This document shows, one piece after another, positions 46,301-58,300 of a stretch of DNA of 64,000 nt. This DNA comes from Posidonia oceanica. Taxonomy: Eukaryota > Streptophyta > Magnoliopsida > Alismatales > Posidoniaceae. The notes beneath the pieces are model-generated. The model was not told the DNA's origin and ran no database searches. It saw only the letters and a program-made list of their open reading frames with translations. The position numbers and the translations under genes are program-made. The first letter of the stretch is position 1. The number at the start of each line of letters is the position of its first letter. Location: positions 17,440,001-17,504,000 of the forward strand of contig JAZBRS010000054.1 of assembly GCA_037176725.1 (NCBI GenBank), given 5' to 3'.

Positions 46301-49300
46301 AATGAACTAGAGAGTTAGTGATTTTTCATCCAAGTCGTATATTTGGTAATAATTTTTTCTTGTGGTGTTTTCTGTCATAAGTGATGAAGAGTTACTACAA
46401 GCATCTATCTTTCGTGCAAGGTGTCGATTGCCTGCAATTACATGGTGTCACCCAGGTCAATGTTGTTGATTTGTTGCTATTTGCTTAGAAAGCCCACCTT
46501 TTAGGTTTGTCTTCAGGATACAGATCCAGATGCCTTTTGCAAAACTCAATGGTTGACTTAAAACTGCAGGGAACGGGGCAGCTCTTGCACGTTCTTCCCA
46601 GCCTTTAGTTGGTCTTATGATGAATGTTAGAAGGTAAAATTTATCTTCTTCTCTGACTCCATTATCCCATTTTAAGTTTTTTGGCCACTATGGGACGATA
46701 TTTGCTATCTGCAAACAAAAAAATTGGTTCTATTTTATTGCAGCATTACAGACGAAAAACTTGTTGCTGCGTTATGCACTCAAATTGTTGGTGAGAAAGG
46801 TCTTCGAAGGTAAGTCTCCTGTTTCCTATGTATATTACTTAAATCTCTGTGCCATTGCTAACAGATGTACAGCCGGTGCTTGTTCTGATGTGTCTGACAT
46901 GTATCAGGAAGCTGTACATTACTGATGCTAGGCCGAGAAAGAATGCTTTAGCTAATAGTGCGATGGGAGGAGGCTCAGAATCATCTTCAAATTATTTCCA
47001 ATCAGAGGTTTATGTAGTTTGCTATTCAGCTTTATATCAAGTTTAATTATTTAAGCTTATGTAGCTTTCAATTTAGGTTGTTTTCTTTGGGATCGACAAT
47101 ATTCATACCATGCGGGAAAGTCTAGCCCGATTAAGAGATTACGTGGATACTCATGGTGCAACTTCATCCGATGGAATGTCTTCTTTCTTGGTTAGTTTTA
47201 CCACACAAAATTTTGTAATCAACTTTTACAAAGTTCTTTTTTTCAATTAAGGCTGTTGCTATGGAGTAGTTTCTTTTTATTGCAAGTTTCCAATGTTATT
47301 CCATTTCATTGGGTTCAATAGGTTTCCCATCCTGGTCATTTTCGTAGTTTTTGGAGATTCTGTAATTGTTTAGTTGGATTGGATCATACAGCTCCTTTTC
47401 TCATGGTTTTAAATGTCGGTTTTGTGTCGGACTGAAATGTATTGGACATCGGTGGAAATGTGAAACACGGTAAATTTACGGAAGTCCACAAAAATAGTCG
47501 AAAAACTTCATATTTCGATTTAAAACTCTAGGATAAGCTAAAGTAAGTAATAATCTACATCTAAGACTACTTAGAATTAGTTTCTAAACATATATCACAT
47601 TAAAATATGCTACATAAACTTAATACATTTATCTTGAAACATAAATAGTATCTAAAAATACTTAATAAATGTATAAATCATACCTAAAAATGTTTAGTAT
47701 ATATTTAAAATGAAGAGTGATCACAACATTTAAAATGAAGATGTGGAGTTTGATTGAGAATCACTCTAGATGTTGCCACTTCGCAGAGTCCACGACGAGA
47801 TAGTGAGCTTGGGGGGGTGGTCTAGGGGAGCTGGTGCGCCCCTTATGGGGGTGGCAGGGGCAATTGCATGGAGGAGGAGAAGCAATAGCTAGCAATAGGA
47901 ACTCGTGTCGATCATGTCAGCATATAAACAAGCTATGTTGATCGACTCAGGTCCTTCCCAGTATAAAAAATACCCTTTGTCGACCGATTTGGTCGATATG
48001 AGTTGACTGTATAGTACCAAATGTCGATGCATGTTGTCGAAATTTCGTCGACATGTGTCTTATTTTTAATTTAGCGAAACAACTCTGACACGACATCGAC
48101 ATGGAAGTTTTCTAAACAAATGGGGATTTTTTTACTGTGTTTCCACTGACATGATACCGACATACCGACATTTTATCGATATGTATTTGTTTTTCAATTT
48201 ACCGAAGTCCAACACGAAACCGACATTTAGAACTTTGATTGATTGAGGGTCTGACATTTGGTATTTATGGAAATACCAACAAAAAAATGAAATCCAACAT
48301 GTGTTGGCAAAATTTCTGTATTTCACAATCTAACTCTTTTATGAAATTTTTTATTTCATATTTCTACTAGCAACATAGTGATTTTACTTGATACTTAGTG
48401 ATTGTACTTACATTAGCCTGAAATGTTTGTGGCAGCGAAATGGTGGTTGGACTTGGGGAGGGGGGAACTTAAGCAGTATGTCAGCTTCAGTTTCTACTTT
48501 GGGTGATAGTGGGTGGCTAAATCATGTTCAGACTGTTCTTGCTGGATCTGCTTGGATAGCTGCACGCATTGCTCTGGAATCAGCCTCTGTTCTTGTCCAC
48601 TGCAGGTTTTAGTGTTTTTGCAATTCTAAGTGACTGTGGCTGCATGAATCATCATTTTCTTTGCAATCTATTGGGTTTCCTGTCGGAATTATGCTTTGGT
48701 TTATTAATTTGGTTGTTTCTACCTAAACCAACGTCAAATATGGAAGTCCATAGGTTCTTCACAAGGTAGATTATGTTTCCTATGTGTAATAATTCGTATA
48801 AAAAATTAGGCACTTATTGAATGACACCCATTGGATAGATCTTGGATTCTAACCCTTGGGAACATGTACGTACGTGGAAAATAACTTTGCTGCCCATGAA
48901 CCCCCAGTATGTAGCCTGTGCCCACCATCCAATATGGTGATGGATCTCAGTGATTTCTGGGTCATAAAGAAGGGGAATTGTATGAAAAATATTGCACCTA
49001 ATTATGGTTTTTTTGGGATATTAAAAGTGTCGTATTGATTTTTTTTAAATTTTTTTGAAGAAAGATTTAAAATTCTTGGTCGTAACAAGGATCTTCCAAT
49101 TCCAACTTTTGAGACTGGTTTGGCAAGTCCCAGATTGAACTGTCTTGCTCCTTAAGTATGATGGTTTAAAGTCCTTCAGGCACACCAATGTTATCATTTT
49201 GTTTTAAATTGAAACAATTTATATTATAGTGCTAAAAAAAGGAATAAATTATTATCATTGTTTCTTTCCAACTCAAACGCCAATTTGTTTAACATGTAAG

Positions 49301-52300
49301 ATCTATTTGCTTTTTTGAAGGTAATAAGATATTTTTGCTACAATCTGCTCCCAATATTTCAGCAACACTACTCTTATTGATCTGACATATTTACGTCCTT
49401 TGTTTATTAGTTATTCTAAAACAATTTGGGATAAGGAATGTGCATGACCCTTGTGAACAAAGTTGTCGTCATTGGTTGTGGGAGGAACTTAGGGTGGTTG
49501 ATCGATGTGGGGTGGAGAAAGTTGTTGTTGGTGGTAATTTTAACATCACGTGATTCTCGGGGGAGAGAAATGGATGATCCTCTTAGATTACGAGGGGTAT
49601 GATTGAGTTTAACGAGCTGATTTCGGATGTTAGTTAGATTGACCTACATGTTGCCGATTGTCGATTTACATGATCCAACCTTTGCCAATCCCCATCTATG
49701 GCTACAATTGACCGAGTTTTGATTTCTGTTGCCTGTGATGGTTTGTGGTTGGATACTTGTGTGTTGTGTTTATGCCGATTGACCTGTGATCACCTTTTGC
49801 TTCTGCTATCCTTTGTTTAGTAAATCGATTGGGGTTCAAGCCCTTTTCTACTTGAGGCGAAATGGCTTGAAATGGAAGGTTTCAATGGACTACTTTAAGG
49901 TTGGTGGCGTCAAGTTGGTGAGAAAGGGGAAATGAGGTTTTAAAAGAAAGTAAGGATCGACAAAGTGATTGTGCACAAAATTGAAATGGTTCAAGGAGAA
50001 TTTGAAAACTTAGGCGAAAGCAGAGGTGGAGGGAGTGGTTGTCAAAGCCAAAAAATTGGAAGGATTGAACTGAAGAGTAAAACTGGATGTCTGGCTGAGG
50101 AGAGGTAATATTGCTTGGAGATAGCAGTTGAGAGCATTGTGGTTTAAAGAGGGTGATCGGAATTCAAAGTTTTTTCATTGCTTGGCGAATGGACGAAGAA
50201 GGTTGTATCGTTTAAGCTCAGTTGTAATCAAGGGTGGGGTTAGAGAATGTGTGACTTAGAAGCATTTTGAGAGATGAGGCAAGGATCATTGAGAGAAGGT
50301 TGTCAGTTGAGGAGGTTAAAGCAGTTGTGTTCATGACCACTGATGGATTCTCTATCCTCTTATTTTCAGAAATATTGGGATATTTTGGAAGATGATGCAT
50401 TGTTATCACGGTGCCGCCTAGGCGGCACCAAGGCACTATAAGATGGTGTGGTGTCGGAATGCTTGGAGGATTTATCCACGAGCAGTGACCAGACGCTTGC
50501 CATGCAATCCAGGCATGCGCCCTGGCTTCGCCTGGGTGCACCATTCTTTCGCTAATGTAGATCTGGATCCAGATCCATTAGAAAAAGGGACAAACCCCTA
50601 CAATGTGAACTGCTGTCCTATTCCTCTTTTCTTTCTTTCTTTCTTTCTTTCTTTCCCAACCAGTGGTTGCTGCTTCTTCCCTTGCAATCGGTGACCTTAC
50701 CTGCGGCTCGAAGCACTTAGGCGGCCTACTCTGGTGACATCTCTTCTCCGACGACCCTATTCTCTTTTTCTTCCTTCCATATTCTTATTGTCTTGACTTT
50801 TGATGGTTACAATTGAGATTTTATTTATTGTTAATTTTAGAAATTGATATATCAATTTATTAATGTATTATAAGTTCTGAATATATATAAGCATATTAAA
50901 AATTTTGAAAAAAAATCATTTCAGGTGCCATGATAACTATGAGAGGATGTGATGTGCATGGTCAATGATTTTCATGATATTACTCTCGTCGCTAAGAATA
51001 AGGTTGTCAATGGGTCAGGTCAAATCCGTTAATCCATTTGATTCGACCTGTTAATTTAGGATTTGGGTTAAAAATTTGAATCTGTTAGGACCTGTTAGAT
51101 ATTAATCTGTTAATCTAAAATTTTAAAGGGTTGGGTCATTGGTGAAACATGTCACTCCATCTGTTAATCCGTTAGTGTTGAATAATATTATATATATTTC
51201 ATATCTTGATTGATTAGATATTGATGTATTATTGTTTAAAAGTTTATAGATTCTTGAAATTGTTAGATGAGTAAGCTTGTAGAGTATTATTATAAAGCAT
51301 TTTTAACTGGAGATAATGGAAATCTACCTCTTCTATTGTATAAAATTGTTGAAATTTTAAGTGTAATTTTTTAATTTTTTAGATGAACATTGACCTGTTT
51401 TAATCCAATAACTTGATCCAACCCGTTTTCTCCAAACGGGTTGGGTCAGGTTACGGGTCAAGAGTTGAAAAAATGGGTTTTCTCTCGACCCGTAACTCGT
51501 TAGGAAGAAATGGGTTGGATAACGGGTTGACCTTTAATCTGACCCAACCCGACCCGTTGATTACCCTAACTAAGAAGAATGGGACATGGATGTAGGGGAT
51601 TTTAGGCCAATCAATCTCTTAAATGAGGTGTACAAGATTATGGTAAAATGTCTTAAGGAATGGTTTAAGCCTTTGATGTCTGCCGTAATTGGGCTTCACC
51701 AAAAGGCTTTCATCCATGACAGTAAATTCTTGGTGGTTTTTTGGTGGTTCATGAATGTTTTGAATCTAGGATGCATCAAGGTGTACTTGGGTTGGTGTAG
51801 AAACTGGATCTTGAGAAGGTCTATGATAGTCTCAATTGGCATTGTCTTGACGAGATGATGGTTTGTATGGGGTTTTGAGTCAAATGGAAGGAGTAGGGGT
51901 GTCAGTGGATATTTGAAATTCAAAAATTCGTTTCGAATCTGCATTCAAATTCTTGCATTTTTATCCAAAAAAACATTCAATGGAGCGGATTTGAAATTGA
52001 AAAAAAGGATCTACAAAAATTTGGATTGAATACCGATGTTGATACATTTGATTCGAAAAATCCGTATGTGAAAGAATATCCGTATTCGTAAAATATTCGC
52101 ATCCGTATCCGAATCCGTCTAATAAGTAATCAATTATCTTTACATATATTTTAGTTTTAATTTTATATTTTAATTTGTTATTTACATTTCATTCCTATAA
52201 AAAGAGGTTATATACTAATGAAAAAATCTTACAGGTTTATTATTTATTGTTTACATTTAACTATATTTTGGATATCTTTTATTGGATGTTTACCAGATGT

Positions 52301-55300
52301 GGATAAGATTTATTTGTATTCAGATATTATTTTGGTCAGATACGGATAATATCCGATGGCTTTGGATACGGATGTCAAAAATAACATTTGTTCGAATAGA
52401 TGGAAAATTTTGGATCCGGATATTGGCAGATCAACTCCATATTCGCTTCATTTACGTCCCTAGGTGGGAGTGGGTGGGGTATTGTGTCTAGGGGTGCAAT
52501 ACGGATCTGGATATTTGGACCAAATCTCGATTTTCCCAAATATAGATGTTTGTTTTATATATCCAGCTAGATACAGACATGAATATGAATAATTGTTCAT
52601 AAAGTTTTTTGAATATGAATATGAATTCAGATGTTGTTCGGATACGAATACTAATACTTGGATTTTTACGATACGAATACGACTATTCAGTTTTTTAAAT
52701 TTTCATTATTCTATGAAAATATTTATTACACATGTGATTTGAACACGACCTTTCTCCTCAAATAAATACCTTAACCACTACACCATTGATATATACAGGT
52801 TAGAAGAATATATCTAAAATATTTATTATGTTATTATTAATTTATTATATTAATATAAAATAAAAATTATTATTGTCGAATTTTTATAATTAGAATAAAC
52901 AATAATTTGTTAAAATTATTATATTAATTTATTTACAATTAAAAAATATATTTATAATTGGTTTTTGTTCATTTCATCATGTATTTCTTGAGATTTGATT
53001 ATTGTCACTCATATTTCGTCTTGAATATGAAAATCAATTATTATATCGGAAAATATATTTATTGTATATTAATATGGTAAAGGACATATCTATTTTGCAT
53101 TGGCTCCTTTTGTACCTTACTTGTAGTCATTTTAGATTTATTATGTATGAGATATTTTTATGTTTATATTTATCTAATTGATATTTATCTTGTGGATTTG
53201 TAGTTTATAAATTATTATACCTACATTTCATAAGGTTTATAATTGTAGTACACTCTATTAATATTCACTTTTTGTATATCCGAATTTTATTCGTATTCGA
53301 AAAAAATTCGTATCAAGATTTCTCTGAATATGGTTTCCAATTTTTATATCTAACGTATATCAGTATTCATATTTGAATATTTTAAACAAATATGAATATG
53401 ATAAAGAGCATATCCGATCCATTTGCACCCATAATTGTGTCAGTTCAGCAAGATTTTTGGTCCTTGTCAATGACTGTCCTAAAGGGTTTTTTGGGTGTGG
53501 AAGAGGTCTCCTCCAGGGAGATCCCCTTTCACAACTTCTTTTCCCATTGGTAGCAGAGGTGTTTAGTTGCTTGTGTGTTAAGACTGAGTTGGCAGGTTTC
53601 TTTGAGGGTTTTAGTCCTTTTTGTAGGGGACTGCATTATCCCTTATCTTATGCTTATGATACCTTGGTTTTTTGTAAGGCTGCATTGAAGGAGGTTAAGG
53701 GTCTTACTTTTTTCTTGGGTTGTTTTGAGTTGATCTCGGGGTTAAAGGTAACTTTAGTAAATTGACTGTAGTTAGTGTAGGTACTAACATGGTTTTTGTT
53801 GATTTTGCTGCTGAGTTGCTTGGTTGTTAGGTTGAGAGTTTTCCAATCATATATTGATATCTGGGGCTTCCTATGTCTGGTTCTTGGTTCTCGGATCAGA
53901 TTGTTGAAAGATTTGAGAAACGTCTTGTTAGTTGGAAGATATCAAGGATAGATTAACCCTGATATCCTCTGTGCTCTCTAACTTGCAAATCTATTTTCTC
54001 TCCATATTTCGGATACCGGTCTCAGAAGTTCTAGAGACTCCAACAAGATTTTCTTTGGAAGGATGGTTGAAGATCCTCTAGTGGGGCACAGAGTTTGTCA
54101 ACCGGTTGACCTCAGGTGGTAGGGGGTTGGGTTTGCAAAATTTTTGCTCTTTCAATTTTGCTCTCTTTGGTTAGTGGATTTGGCATCTTGATAGGGTCTC
54201 CTTTGACAGGACTTGTTTAGTTCTACTTTGGAGGAAAGTGATTATTAGAAAATGGTATAGAAGATGTGTTGTGGCCTTGTAGGCAAAGTGGGAAGTCATT
54301 TGAAAAGGATTTCTCTAGTGTGGGATGGTATTCTAGAAGTGGAGGGTGTTATAGAGTGTGGTATTAGGTTGACAGTTGGGTGTGGGTTGACTCCATGCCT
54401 CTGAGACTGTTAATTCGTGGTTTGTTTCTTCTTTTTGTACAACCTGCTGCTAGTTTATGGGAGTGTTTTGTGAGATTTTCTATGAGGGGTTGTATGGGAT
54501 TTGAGATTTAGGAGGGATCTTGATTTCGTTTCTTTGCTTGCTTTGCTTGAAAATGTAGGCTCAAATCGTTAATCCTATGTAGAGACGGGGTTGGGGTGTT
54601 GATAGTTTCATTTAGCTAGTAGATGTGCCTTTTGCTGCATGGCGCACAAGGATCTTTGTCATCTTTTATGGGATTGTGGGTGTATTTGAGGATGGTGGTT
54701 CTCCTTTGATTGGAGATGAGCTTCTTGACTAGATTCAAGGCGGATCATTAAAGACTGTTTGGGAGGTATGGGTTGTGAACATGAGATGGTTTGTTCGATG
54801 ATGGAAAGTTTGGAGCATCCTCCCACATGCTTTGTGGTGGATTAGATTGATTGAAAGAAGTCATCACATCTTCTGGGGAAAATGTCACATGATTGAGGAT
54901 GCAGGAGATAGAGTTGTTTCTTTTGCTTTGGAGTGGTGTCCAATTATGGTGTCATGGTGTCCAGTTGTTTCTTCTACTTTGGAGTTGTTTCTTTTGTTTG
55001 TTCGTGATTGGCTTTAGGACCTGGTGTTTTAGTTTTTGTGCTTTCCTTTGTTGTATCTTTTTGCTTTCTTTGGCTTATCTTCTTAATAAGCCGCTCCTCT
55101 TTGTATTTTCCTTTTAAGTCATTTTCAATAAAATTCTGATTTACCGCTCAAAAAAAGAATTGCTAAAGGTCAAGTTATTATGAAATGTTCATGTGAATTG
55201 TTTAGGCCAGGCTTGTGGATGGAGAGGAATCTTGCAGTTATAGTTTTAAATGTCGGTTTTGTGTTGGACTTCGATTTGACAAAAATAAAAAGTGTGTTGG

Positions 55301-58300
55301 ACATTTGTGAGAAACGTGGTAAATTTACAAAAGTCCATAAAAATGGTTAAAAAACTTAGGATTTCGATTTGAAACTTTAGGATAAACTAAAGTAAGTAAT
55401 AATCTACATTTAGGATTACTTAAGATTCATTTTCTAAACATGTATCATATTAATATACGCTACATAAACTTAATACAAATATCCCAAAACATAAATAGTA
55501 CCTAAAAATACTTAATAAATGTATAAATTATACTTTGAGAGAATATTTAAGTGTTATAGATGTGGAGTATGATTGAAGACTATCCTAGATGTTGCCTTTG
55601 TAGAGTCCACGTGGGAGCATGTGCACCCCCATTGCCAAAATGATATACGGTTATATGAGTATACTGATTTTACTAATTTTGTAGATTTTATAGAATTATT
55701 AGGTTCGATCTATGTATTATTAGATTAGATCTATGTAATATTATTGGAGATGCATGCTCATAAACTCTGGAAGGGAAAGAAGGAAATAAAGAATAAACAC
55801 GTCAAGAGCCCTTTAAAGGACGTGTTGAATGACATTGTACAAACTCAGTGTAAAAAACGTGTGTCGATTCTGAGTTGACCTACATGATTTACTAGTGTAA
55901 ATTGAGAAGTATTGTTTTATGAATCGCCGACACATGTTGATGTTAGATACCATGCTTGCAGCTCAACGGAATGTTTACTTTGTTGTGCATAGCTATAGAT
56001 AGAATCACTTAGTTGATCCCATAGTCCATTTTGTTGGTTTGTTGTATACATGGTTGTCAAGGTGCCCATGTCCAAAGCATTGGGTACCGTGCTTAGATGT
56101 TGTTTGTCCCTCACCATAGGCCCCTAGACGTTGCCTTGTCCCTTGCCTTGTGCATCTAGGCATCACCTTACCTACCTAGAGAATATCTATAGATAGTTAA
56201 ACATAGTTAATTATTGTTGAGAGTTTGAGATTAGGTCATTTATGAGTTTTATGTGATGTTATAAAAATTATTGTCTTAATATTCTTATTTACAAGTATGT
56301 TAGAAGTACTTTTTTTCTCGAATAAGACCTTATAAACATTAAACTTTCGTATGAATAATTGTCTTTCATGTTGTAAAAAATAACTTGCATTGGTGTCTAA
56401 GCCTCGCCTGGGTGCCAAGGTGCTTTAGCTATTGCCTAGTTGCCTTGGTGTCTTAACAACCTTGAATTGTGTTCTTTTCAGTGAGTATTTCTCTTTTATT
56501 TTGTTAAAATTTTTGTATCTTAATTCTACTTATCTTTTGTATTGAATTTATAGTGTTTTCACTTTCTTTAAGGTGTTAATCATCACATTTCGTACTTGTC
56601 TGTAGTGATGGATGGGATAGAACAACTCAGTTGGTGTCACTAGCCAGTTTATTGCTTGACCCATATTATCGGACATTTAAGGGATTTCAGGTACTGAACA
56701 TGCACCACCTTCCTGTATATACCTTGATTCATTGGTTTGATTCAAAAGCATTTGAAGCCTCTGTAATTCTTTTGTTGTTAAAGTGACTTCAATGAGATAC
56801 TGACTTTTGCAGGATCACACAATGCATAATATTAGTGTAGTTGGTGGGGTAGATCTCAGATCATAGCCTTGTTGGTCTTTTTATCATTACCATTCCTTTG
56901 ATATCAATCCTAAGCAGAACTTGTAGTGTGACGGGACATTTATGCTTATTATACACCGTCATACCTCTTATATAACTCTTGAGTTACCAAATATACAGTT
57001 TTTTTTTTGAAGGAAACTTGGAAAGATTGTGATTCTCTTTAAAAAATAATAAGCATCATCCAATTATGCAAATTGCAGTTTATCAGGAATTCAATTCTAA
57101 AGGTACATACAAATGGAGACAAAAAAGAAAGAGTAAGTCTTCCCTAAAGGACCATTGATCCAGGCTAAGAAATCACTCCATACCAACCCAATGATAGCAT
57201 CCAAAGAGCATGCAGTGTGCTAAAAAACAACACTTCTCCGAAGTCTTCATATTGCCCAACTTACCGAGTGAACCTTCAAAACACACTCGTGTTTCTGCTT
57301 GCTCATTCTCCTTTTGGCAAAATCAGAACCAAAAGTCCAGAATCCATCCCATAAAGAAGTACACTCGCTGTTGGAAGTTTCCTCATTGCATAAACCCTCT
57401 GGCTGGTCCACAATCTAGGAAAAAATGCTCGATGTCTCCTCCTTTACATTCCACATAGAGCAAGATAGGCCCTCTTGTCCAGCTCATCAGATGTGATACT
57501 TCTTCATCATCAATCTCCTTCTAGCCAGTAACCACTTAAAGAGTTGCACCTCAATGGTGATTTGCATCTCCATACCAAGTTGAACGGAAGCCATGTCTCC
57601 ATCATGGATTCCTGCCGAATCATAAAATACCCACTTTTCATTGAGAATTGGCCTGGTCCGTCTGTCACCCAGTCATCTCTAAACACAGACAAAAAAGTTT
57701 CTATTGCTATCAGTATTCTACTTGATTGGAGAGTGTCAGAGAGATTCTTTAGAAAGGAATAACCAATTGTTAATGGAGTTATGAGAGAGAGAGAGAGGAT
57801 GGTTCAACATTACATGGTTGGAAATAGTGAAATAGTAATTAAGTATACACAATTCAACAAGGGATGTAGCACAGGATAAAAATAAATGGAGAGAAAGGAT
57901 CCATATGGCCGACCCCACACACTGGGATAAAGACATGGTCGCCGTTTTTGTTGTATTTGTGGAAATTTGATTTTTGATACAAGAATTTGATTCTTTACAG
58001 GCACTTGTTGAAAAAGATTGGCTTTCATTTGGTCATCCATTTTCCGAGAGGATGGGAGTTCCAACAGTATCTGGAAATAGCAATACACCTTTGGAAATGG
58101 CCAGACAATCTTCAGGTGTAAACATGGCAGCTTCACCCATACGCATGCCCTCTGGATCTTCATCAGCTGGAGGTTCATCCCATGCCCAGGCATCCAACAA
58201 CAGTTCACCTATATTTTTGCAGGTGAAAACCTTGAAATTGTTGTATAATGCTAACACAAGTTTTATGCGTTACTGTAGTAGTTTCAAACCTAATATTGAT

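Larger units (their letters stand above)
49440..55155 (+). mobile_element. Decayed LINE (non-LTR retrotransposon) inside intron 13 of the myotubularin gene
   Basis: Plus-strand fragments in order: endonuclease end (VVGGNFNIT near 49530; [16 protein letters not shown] near 49705); linker ([20 protein letters not shown], 50130-50190); RT start ([13 protein letters not shown] near 50940; [19 protein letters not shown], 51596-51655; a [11 protein letters not shown] stretch); RT palm ([16 protein letters not shown] and [20 protein letters not shown], 53448-53560) with the YADD-type site changed to AYDT (53650-53661); a zinc-knuckle-like end region; and a short A-run near 55150. Frameshifts and stops run throughout. 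Four younger repeats interrupt it. It lies in the same orientation as the host gene. Confidence 0.85.

Noticed and set aside
50400..50937. Clean target duplication for this TIR repeat
   Set aside because: Candidate flanks (around GATGATGCA and GAGGATGTG) do not match well enough to name a superfamily.
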